The position numbers were made by a program, and so were the translations under genes. From Ophiothrix spiculata (lineage: Eukaryota > Echinodermata > Ophiuroidea > Amphilepidida > Ophiotrichidae), in assembly GCA_000969725.1 (NCBI GenBank), contig JXSR01S065779.1: 64,000 nucleotides of DNA; one strand, given 5' to 3'. How positions within the stretch are numbered: the first letter of the stretch is position 1; each line of letters starts with the position of its first letter. Positions 55,431 to 64,000 of the stretch are shown piece after piece. The notes beneath the pieces are model-generated. The model did not search any database. It worked only from the letters and a program-made list of their open reading frames with translations, and was not told where the DNA came from.

Positions 55431-55759
55431 TTGATTATGTATCACTCCAGATATAAAACAGTTCTGAAATAATTTTGTTCATTAAATTGATCGTTTGTTT
55501 CATTGAAATATGGCAAGAAATAAATTGAATTGTCGTGTTATATATGTTTTAAAGACTAAGGTACTGGATATATAATCTCGAAGATTTAGAAGAGTAAATG
55601 ATACCTCTTGCATGTGTGAATTAAAGAATTACAGCTCATTTTATACCAGTTACGATGCTAGTTGAAGGACCATTTTCTGTTTTCCTTCCTGCAAGCATTC
55701 TCTTGCCGCAGTCAAGTGTGACCAGAACATTTGTTTGTCATTCTATTACATATAAACAT

Positions 55760-55925
55760 TCCATACGACCACACAACTTGAGTAGTGAAATGAGTTTGAC
55801 CCAGGCGTTGTCAAATCAAATTTGATCTCTAAATCACGTTTTTAACCCATTTGTGTTGTTGCCCCCCCCCCCTACCAGTACATGAGCGGGTTGATAACAT
55901 TTGGAGCTCCATTTCACACTCAACT
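55760..55925. mobile_element. Foldback MITE related to 34091-34345
   Basis: AACATTCCATACGACCAC, CAACTTGAGTAG and TAAATCACGTTTTTAACCC follow the order of that element. CTACCAGTACATGAG corresponds to its loop. One arm is shortened. Confidence 0.6.
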
Positions 55926-56644
55926 AGATTACCTATTAGATGTAACCAAAACCAACATTAGTTCCAGATATTTTCCTTATAAATCAACCTTACATGAAAA
56001 AGTGGTAAAAGTATTGTATTCCAACTATAATTATGAGCAATTGTGTACTTTATAACTTATGATAAGAAAATAGTGGATATCAGCATTCATATTAAAGTTC
56101 AATAAAATTTTAGTATAATCTTGCAAAAAGATCCAAACAAGAGAAAATATAAAAGTTATAGCTGTCATCAGAAACAGTGATATTTATCGAGACTATTACA
56201 TTGTTATAATACTATATTGTGTTGGAGATATCGTAATTAAGTTACAAAGGAACAAGGAAAACATTCATGATCCAAATATTAATAAAAGGGAATCAGGTTT
56301 TGCTTCTCCATTTTGTTTTTAATAGATCGCAATTTCCCATTTAACGTTTGGCGTGTAATAAGATTTAACGATCTTTTTGTAATATTTAACAGATTGATTT
56401 CGATTTAATGTCGCTTATTCCGTTAGGGACATGAGTGCAGGTTTTCCTGCAATTGACGGTGTGTAAATGTTTTGCCAACCTGTCTTCTTTTTGAGAACTT
56501 AATTTGTTTATTGATTAACTGTCGCGTAAAATGAAACGTTAAAATGATACAGTTAATTCACTAGCTTTCTGTAGTTAAGGCAATTTAAAGCTGTGATATT
56601 AACCGATAGAGTGGCTGCTTCGTCTGAGATTTACAAGAAGTCAA

Positions 56645-57810
56645 AAGGCTGCTACAAGTTTTGATAATGTTTGACCAACAACTTAAAACAAGAACTTGAG
56701 GAGCAATTATGACATACTTGGCAAATTGGTGTTCACTTTTTAACACCAAAAGTGCTTGAAGCTGTTTTAATATTTAATTGAACCATAGTCTTTTAAGTGT
56801 TTTGCTAAAATTAAAATTTGAATACAACGCTTTTTAAGCAGCAGGTTAGTAAAAGATATTTGTAATTGAAGTTCTTCTATAAACAATGGATATCAAAAAT
56901 AGAAAATTAATAGAAGTAAAAATAATTGGACCAGAAAAACATTATGAAAAAGTATAAGATTTTCAGCAAAATGTGTTGTATAGCCTATCTATAACTTGAT
57001 GACTTTGTCAAGTTCGTTCATTGCTAAAATAATTAGTGGTTTGATAATCGTTATCGAGTGAAATAACAAGGCCCTTTAACTTGATTTTTTAATAAGTACT
57101 TATTGCAAACGTCCAAGTCGTCTCTTTTGCAATAATGCGACGATGTTCATAGACAGATCCCTATCGATTCCTCCGTTCAGAACAAAATTGCGATAATGAC
57201 ATTTTCTCTAACACATCCTGCTGCCTATCTTCACAAGTGTTCCGGTGATTAAAAGTCAGCTAACCAAGTAGCAATGCTTCGTTATTTGATTGCTTGTGTT
57301 TGCTTAAGCGTAATTCAAGTTTAGTTTGATCTCATGACTGTAGCGATTTCACGTCGCGGTTTTATTAAAATTTCACATCACACGGATGACATCTTGCCCT
57401 TGCTTGTCATGGCCGCAATAGAGTTTGTCTTTAAAGTTATGAGAATAACAAGCTACAACGAGTAGCTTTAATAGTATTAAGTTCATACGATAAGTCGGTT
57501 ACCATCTAATCCCTGGATCTGATCATGTTACCTAACCATCAAACCCGGGCATCAAACACGCTATTCATTGTTTTTCATTTCATAAAATATAGCAGTTTGC
57601 TTAATTTGGAAATACAAAAAAACACGATAGAGTTGGTCTTATATGTTATGTGAACAACAAACTACGAGTAGTAGCTTCAAGGTATAGTTCATATGGTAAG
57701 TCTGGTATTTACTGATCATGTTACCTAACCATCAAACACACTACTCTTTTGTATCACAGTTTCAGATCATATCTAGTAAAATATAAAACTTTGCTTAATT
57801 TGGAGATATC
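56645..57810. other. No gene seen
   Basis: AT-rich spacer. CATGTTACCTAACCATCAAAC occurs twice (about 57525 and 57717) within a local duplication of roughly 190 bp (57415-57590 and 57635-57790). Confidence 0.5.
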
Positions 57811-58640
57811 AGATTCAGATTCAGATTCAGATTCAGATTCATTTATTTAAATATCATAAACAAATTACATATCAAACACACAAGGTAAAAATACAATGAT
57901 ATTGAAGCGATTATGCCCATTTACAAAAAACAACAAAAACATACAATATACAACACAATGCCCAAGTTCGAAAAGAGAATCAACAGATTTCAATGAGTTC
58001 CAATACATGTTTATGCCCAAAAAAGGCCTACTAATACAACAAAAGAAACTTTAATTTCAATTTATTTTTACAGCTCTTAACAGTTTAAATTACTTTACTT
58101 AAATCATTAGGGAATTCTAAACTGAAGGTCCAAAAGGCCTACTAATACAACGAAAGAAACTTTAATTTCAATTTGTTTTTAAAGCTCTTAACGGTTTTAG
58201 ATTGCTTTATTGTTTTATCAAGGGAGTTCCAAAGTGAAGGTCCACAATTACTAATAGCCTGGTTTGAGAATTTTTTCTTTGATTTATTTATTGCATAATC
58301 CTGGGCATTTCGTGTTGCATATTTATGGTTCTCAACATGCTTAATGAAATACGGTTTAAATATACATGGCAGATCATCAATGGGATGTTTAAACATGAAT
58401 ATTCCAATGTTTAACTGATAGGTATCAAATACATTAAGAATCTCATAATTTGAAAACAGGGGGCCCGTGTGGCTTCTATAATGACTGTTTGATATAGTTC
58501 TCAGGGCCCATTTCTGTAGCTTAAGTATTTTATTAAGGTATATCTTATTTGCGCCAAAATTCCATAATTGATATAAGGAAGAACTAATGAACAGTACAGT
58601 GTATATAATATATTTTTTGGCACAAAATGTTTAAGTTAAG
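57811..58640 (-). mobile_element. CR1/L2-group LINE 3' fragment with (TGAATC)n tail
   Basis: The minus strand encodes HPIDDLPCIFKPYFI, NHKYATRNAQDYAI, GPSLWNSLDKTIKQSKTVKS and [13 protein letters not shown] (58396-58142), the C-terminal end of a non-LTR ORF2. The 3' end is a run of GATTCA hexamers at 57811-57841 as read on the plus strand. A 110-bp tandem duplication inside (GGCCTACTAATACAAC at 58026 and 58136) repeats the ORF end and 3' UTR start. Confidence 0.8.
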
Positions 58641-58819
58641 ACCCAAATATATCTGTAATGCTACATGGAGGCTTTTAAGTTGATTTGCTGTTTATTTGCA
58701 TTTATGATTTCCATCTGCGGACAAACTCAAAAAGATTTACTGGCTGGTCACTTTTTGACTAAAAAGTAATTACTTTTTAATGAGCAGTTTAGTGGCACTG
58801 GTGCACAATTAGGCCTCAA

Positions 58820-59015
58820 CTTTGTGCGGCCGACCGTAACTTGGTCACAGCCTAAATTTTCCAAGATGACGACCGTAGGCTTGATTTGTCACCTTTAAAT
58901 AATTTCAAAACATGTAATAATATTTCACAATAATCTTGATTTGATCAATTATACCTACGGTCGCCATTTTGAAAAATACTGGCTGTGGTCAAGTTGCAGA
59001 AATGTTGTGGCTTAT
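58820..59015. mobile_element. Inverted-repeat MITE
   Basis: AACTTGGTCACAGCC and CCAAGATGACGACCGTAGG at the left pair with CCTACGGTCGCCATTTTG and GGCTGTGGTCAAGTT at the right. It is about 195 bp with no coding capacity. Confidence 0.7.
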
Positions 59016-59299
59016 TGTGCTCCAACGCTTCAGTTTTTTTCAATTATTATTATTGTTCAGATATTATGCTTCATTACGTCTATTAAAGATTAAGACAATA
59101 AACATATGATAAAAGAAAAATAGATCATTTTTGACTGATTTTCATAATTGTTGTATCAATGGAAAGAAGAGATTCCAACCTATACTATGGTATCATTATC
59201 TAATATTTAGACGTGACATCATGGAATTACTGGGCTGTAACCCCTCAAATTCAGGGCTTAAATCATGCCGCGTTTCTTTGATTTCTCCATACACTCTAT

Positions 59300-60388
59300 C
59301 TGGTTAGCGGATGCAAGTTTTTGACATCTATCGACACAGTTACAGAAAGTATGAATACCATTGATATCATTTTTGCACCATACTGTACACAAGGAAAGTG
59401 TACATCCTGACAAACATTCATCGATATAGCTGATTTTTGACTTCTTGGTGATTTTTTGATGCCCCTCGTAACTTTGTTATTATTAATCTCAGTAAATAGC
59501 AACATAGTAAACGTCAATCATTCTGGTATACTATAAAACCAAAATGAACGATCGATTATGTCTTTTTAAGATTCCATTAATATTCACTTTGTCGATAAGA
59601 AGCAGAGTGATTCTGAGATTGACATTTTATTTCAAAGTCAAGTTGTCACCCTATTGATCGATGTGTTAAAGTCATGAACGCATATATACTTATCCATACA
59701 CTGAACACTATTAAGCTTAAAAATAGTGCATCGATAAATAAATCTTTGGAATTCTTATAGCAAAAGTAACTTTAGTTTTAATCAAAATCAGTAATAGCAA
59801 CTTCGTAAGTGTCAATCATTCTGGAAATACTTTAAAACTAAAATGAACAATCGATTATGTCTTTAAAAGATTCCATTAACGCATGGGTACTAATACCGAT
59901 ATGAACATGATAAAATAAACGCTTGTTCATACGTTCAGAAGAAAATATCTGTTAATATATTTATTTTGAGATGGTGACTACTTTATCTATACTTAACTCT
60001 TTACTTTAACCTATCTAATTCAGCACATGATGCATTAGAAAAAATAATCAATAATTGAGAGAATGTAAATTAGAATCACTCTATCAACATTTTTATTTAT
60101 TTTATTTTATATGCAGTAACGCTGAAAATGCGATGAGATTATTCATTTTTCTTTGTTATTCTTTGTCTGTTTTCTTTTCTAATTTCTATTCCATTTTATT
60201 CTTCTTTTTTTGCTTTTAGAAGAGGAAGGATCTCCCCGACCAACAGCCTACGTAGAACTATATAAAATGTATTATCGGATGCAAAGGTTGGTAAGGAACT
60301 CTTAAAGCATTCCAGTACATTTGCAATCCTTAGAGAGATAGCTGCAACATCCCGATATAAAAGCTATAGATAAACACGGTTTAATAGC
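59300..60388. mobile_element. Second copy of the large inverted-repeat element, right part
   Basis: Matches 37440-39240 in order and orientation (AACGATCGATTATGTCTTT, ATAAGAAGCAGAGTGATTCT, ATATGCAGTAACGCTGAAAA, GATATAAAAGCTATAGATAA). It lacks the 715-bp palindrome and runs into the assembly gap. Confidence 0.75.
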
Positions 60389-60438
60389 NNNNNNNNNNNN
60401 NNNNNNNNNNNNNNNNNNNNNNNNNNNNNNNNNNNNNN
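60389..60438. other. Assembly gap (50 N)
   Basis: The gap falls inside the terminal arm of the large inverted-repeat element, just where the sequence is self-similar, which probably explains the break. Confidence 0.95.
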
Positions 60439-60744
60439 TTGTATGTACACATATAAATTGACATAGCTGACATATTATGGGGTTTGGGGTTTGTTTGTTT
60501 GTTTGTTCTTTTCTCAAAATCTATTGCTGTGGACTTTGGTAATAGCTGCTTTCCTGTTTCACATATTAAATGTTATTTCTATAGAATGCCCGAGTCTTAT
60601 CAACTCAACTATTAGGCGCTCTAGCCAGTAAGATATCTTTCCCACCCAAAGGCTTAAAGAAAATCCACTGTCCATCAAATTCAAGAGTCGTTATAATTGT
60701 GTTATTTAAGTAATTGCGTCTTCAGATTGATCATGTTCATCAAA

Positions 60745-61345
60745 ATCCAAAATCAATCAAATCAAATTTTATTTCAATATCAGAAACACACATTCGATAA
60801 AAACACATCAAAAGGTAAAACAAAAATTATATTGAGGATATTATCAAAAGGCCATAAAGACCTGAGGTGATGATACCCTGAAAACAAAATAAGTTACTTA
60901 CAACAACAGCAAAACGTACACAAATAACAAAAACAAGACAAATGCTCCGATTAAGTGTTGATATATCTAATTAAATTTCCATAATAATTTTAATTGTTTC
61001 AATTATAACTAGATAATTGATGTTTTTTAAGATTGATTCTGAATTCTTTTATATTCTTGCATCTTTCTGTGCCATTATTTAGGGAGTTCCAAAATGTTGT
61101 TCCACAATATCCGACCAGCACGATCAGAAAATATTTGCTTGGGTTTATTAATACTATAATCCTGAGCATTTCTGTGTTGTATTTGTGAGTCTGAACATGT
61201 ATGGTAAAATAATTTGAGAAATTGTTTTGAAGTTGGTTTGTATGATGTTTATACATGAAACCTCAGAGGTTGAGATTGAACACGTCATGTTTATTCAGGA
61301 CATTATATTTTTTGAACAAGGGACCCATATGACTTTTATAATGAC
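60745..61345 (-). mobile_element. CR1/L2-group LINE 3' fragment, second copy
   Basis: The minus strand reads HVQTHKYNTEMLRIIVLINP and TTFWNSLNNGTERCKNIKEF + RINLKKHQLSSYN (61256-60999), the same C-terminal segment as at 58142-58396 but diverged. The 3' side has AAATAAAATTTGATTTG. Confidence 0.72.
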
Positions 61346-61738
61346 TGTTGGATATTGTTCTTATATGTACAAAGTCATGTTACTGATACTTACATCTGAT
61401 ATAATAGCTTTATCGTGTTTATCGAGCAATAAAATCTATGGATGATGACGTACTTAGTTCATGATAAGAGACAATTAATCAAGATGCGACAACGTAATTA
61501 CAAGACGATTTGATTTGATGGACAACGGATTCTCTCTAAGCGCTGAATTGGGTCTGGTATTATCCTCTTTACATAACACAATAGATCAAGGATTTACGCG
61601 GTGGATATACAAGTTATTGGTTTGTGTATCAATTTTAATATGAAACAATTCTGAAATGATATGTCCGCTTTAGTTGATCGTTCATTTCATCACAAGCATG
61701 CTAAGAAAATAAATTGAATAGTTGTAGTTTTATATGTT

Positions 61739-62378
61739 TTAACCCTCGTCTAACCAGGAGGGGGGGTTGCAACCCCCTAAGGTTTTTTCCGCGTAGCATA
61801 AAAACGCAAAAGCAACCGACCCAAGGCTTTTTGGTAATCTCTTTTACATCCTTTGCCCTTTGCGGTCATTTTGATGAAAACATTAGGGGGGTACCACCTA
61901 ATATGGGGTTAGGGTAGGCCGTCAAAGTTGGGTTGTAGGGTGGGGGGTTGTTGCAACCCAACGACATTTTTGACAATTTTAAATCGCCATTTTGAAAAAA
62001 AAAATACGCATGCTATAAGGCTGAAACTTCCAGGGCATGTTAGAATTGTCATTTCCCTACGTTTATGCAAGAAACCTGATGAAATTCCGTTATTTAGGAA
62101 AAAATGATTTTGGTGGCCACTTTTGCCAAAATTCTGATTTTTCCGATTTTTGACCTTTATGACGTGATAATTACGTAACGCCTTGGCCGATTTTTGTGGT
62201 CTTGGTATCGTTGGATAGGGGAGGACCATACCTATCTATTGATAGCAAAATTAAGTTCATAGGGGTTCCGTTCAAAAACAAAAAAAAAAATTAGGAGGGG
62301 GTTGTAACAACACCCTCCCTGGTTATTAGACGTGTTACAAAAAACAAAAACAAAAAGGCTTGGTTAGACGAGGGTTAA
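61739..62378. mobile_element. TTAACCCTCGTC family element, complete copy 2
   Basis: TTAACCCTCGTCTAACCAGG ... TTGGTTAGACGAGGGTTAA, 640 bp, TTAA at both ends. It sits inside a GATGGACA-unit copy. The homologous uninterrupted site at 42250 reads TATATGTTTTTAAAGACACTG, so one TTAA was present before insertion. Confidence 0.85.
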
Positions 62379-62556
62379 AGAATATGACACTGAATGTATA
62401 AACGTACGAATTCAGAAGTGTAAATCATGTCCATCGCTTTATGTGTAAATTAAAGATTTGAAGCCCATATATTACTTGAATAGAAGCTAGTACTAGTAGC
62501 GACTTGCATTGAATAGAATATTTTATAAGACGCTTGCAGGGTAATAGTAAAACATG

Positions 62557-63102
62557 TTAAACTGTAAAAAGATTTACAACATGATCGCGGATTGCACCAA
62601 AACGCAAAGCAAAGCTAACCCTTTGCGGTCATTTTGATGAAAAAAAATCGGGGAGGTGGGGTTATGGTAGGCCGTCAAAGTCGGCGGGTAGGGGGGGGGG
62701 TTTGCCACCTCGGAAAATTTTAAAATCGCCATTTTGAAAAATATCTGCATGATATTGACTTGAAACTTACAGAACGTGTTAGAATTGTTGATTCCTTCAT
62801 TTATTAGCAAAAAACCCGACGAAAATCGGACATTTAGAACTTTTATAACGATTTTTTGAAAAAGTGGCCACTTTTGCCAAAGTCGATATTTTCGGTACTG
62901 AAATACTTTGTGACGTCATAATTACGTAACGCCTCGACCGATTTTCATGATCTTGGTGTCAATTAAAAGAGGAGACCATACCCTATACTATAGTATCAAA
63001 CAATATAACTTTCAGGGGTCCCAAATTCAAAATCACAGGGGGGTGTCCCCCCCCCCTCAGGAAGACGTGTTACAGAAAAAGGCTTAGGAAGACGAGGGTT
63101 AA
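62557..63102. mobile_element. TTAACCCTCGTC family element, left end unclear
   Basis: The right end GAAGACGAGGGTTAA and interior (CCCTTTGCGGTCATTTTGAT, AAAATCGCCATTTTGAAAAA, GACGTCATAATTACGTAACG) are typical. The left inverted end is not evident; TTAA at 62557 may be the boundary. Confidence 0.65.
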
Positions 63103-63104
63103 AC

Positions 63105-64000
63105 CTATGTAACCGTAAAACAAACGTTCAACTTTTGCCTTTAATTGTAAACCCCTTTAAAATCTACCTAATCCTTCAGAATGTTATTAAACGAATTTTG
63201 AAGGGTGAATATTACAGCCGAAGTACCGATAGAATGTGCTCTACGGAAGCACTTCTAAGTGAAGTCAAATGGTTGTGACGATTTACCTGCAGCGAATCAT
63301 GAGCGCTTTGTATCTTCGGTAAAAGGCGCTATAAAAATGTCATTATTATTATCATTATTATTATAAAAGACAGAATTGATGTCAAATTATCTTGCCGACG
63401 ACCCGAAATTACAAATACATGCACCAGCATTCAAGTCGCATGGGATGACAATAACTTATGAGGCTACTTTGGTTTATGAAGTTTGCCTAACTTTTCTACA
63501 AATGCCATGAGAACTGTCGGACTTTTTGTAGACAGAGTCATGATCAAATAGCGACACCAATGTTTTATGATAATTTGATTTTCTTAACTATAACGCCGTT
63601 TAATCATGTTAATTAGGTTGGGTATCGACACTAATTTAGTTAGATGATTCAATTAGGACAATTGATTTAGCTATTAAACCGTGTTTATCTATAGCTTTTA
63701 TATCGGGATGTTGCAGCTATCTCTCTAAGGATTGCAAATGTACTGGAATGCTTCAATGCTTACCAACCTTTGCATCCGATAATACATTTTATATAGTTCT
63801 ACGTAGGCTGTTGGTCGGGAAGATCTTTCCTCTTCTAGAAAAAAAAGAAAAACTAGAATAAAATGGAATGTAAAATATCAAAGAAAAAATAAATAACCTT
63901 AGCGCATTATCAGCGTTACTGCATATAAAATAAAATAAAAAAAAATCTTGATACGGTGTTTCTATTTTACATTCTCTCCATTATTGATAATTTTTTCTAA
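63105..64000. mobile_element. Third copy of the large inverted-repeat element, left arm
   Basis: Follows 35160-36245 (GACAGAATTGATGTCAAATT, ATGAGAACTGTCGGA, TTAATCATGTTAATTAGGTT). After GTAGGCTGTTGGTCGG it continues as the inverse of 38870-39100, so its arm is longer than the left arm of the 34.8-kb copy. It continues past the window end. Confidence 0.75.
63210..63370 (+). mobile_element. L2-tailed SINE fragment
   Basis: GAGCGCTTTGTATCTTCGGT, AAAAGGCGCTATAAAAATG and then (ATT)n. This is the 3' end type also seen inverted at 20885-20970. It interrupts the arm of the large element. Confidence 0.65.

Larger units (their letters stand above)
50700..56640. repeat. Long duplicon, copy 2
   Basis: Collinear with 43640-49640. 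Copy 2 contains its own insertions: a segment related to 40980-41420 at 50890-51310, a SINE (51809-52165), a GACTAGT-rich block (53047-53425), a GGGGATGCCCC element (53508-54367) and a TTAACCCTCGTC element (54499-55105). Its last part (55760-56640) is present inverted at 36260-37110. Confidence 0.7.

Overview
The window is 64 kb of AT-rich, intron-bearing, transposon-dense animal DNA with two 50-N assembly gaps (28188-28237 and 60389-60438). The only host gene I can support is on the minus strand and fills the left 29.5 kb. It is the extracellular part of a Tie-like (angiopoietin-receptor-like) receptor: a signal-peptide exon, two Ig-like exons, three EGF-like exons and six or more fibronectin type III (FN3) domains. 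I found 13 coding exons joined almost entirely by phase-1 introns. The transmembrane and cytoplasmic parts must lie beyond position 1. The Tie-type EGF exons, together with L2-, RTE- and CR1-like LINEs and many short TTAA, TA and hAT elements, suggest a marine invertebrate deuterostome such as an echinoderm or hemichordate. That assignment is inference.

From 1 to 30 kb, host exons alternate with introns full of mobile DNA: nested TTAA-flanked elements (893-2387), an hAT-type MITE (2775-3103), an L2-like LINE (4420-5475), tRNA-derived SINEs, TACAGGGTGTCC mariner-like elements (one splitting a SINE), an RTE-like LINE remnant (18080-19345) and a non-autonomous element whose empty target survives in a neighbouring tandem copy (16200-18060). 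Two local exon-duplication events are visible beside EGF exons: decayed copies of EGF exon 2, and a tandem array of about 100-bp units made from the second half of EGF exon 3 plus its splice donor.

From 30 to 34.8 kb, upstream of the gene, lie a 2.2-kb ladder-like inverted repeat, a second copy of the 16.3-kb element and small foldback MITEs.

From 34.8 to 64 kb I see no host gene. The stretch is a mosaic of related, ORF-poor AT-rich repeats. It includes a roughly 5.8-kb element with terminal inverted repeats longer than 1 kb (34.83-40.60 kb), parts of two more copies (59.3-60.4 and 63.1-64.0 kb), and a head-to-tail duplication of several kb (about 43.6-50.0 and 50.7-56.6 kb) in which each copy has gained different insertions. 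Eight dispersed copies of one motif carry a short reading frame starting MD(S/N)G followed by AATAAA. CR1/L2-like LINE fragments, a tRNA-derived SINE, a 23-bp minisatellite and repeated TTAA elements complete the region. Paired filled and empty sites let several insertion boundaries and target-site duplications be read directly.
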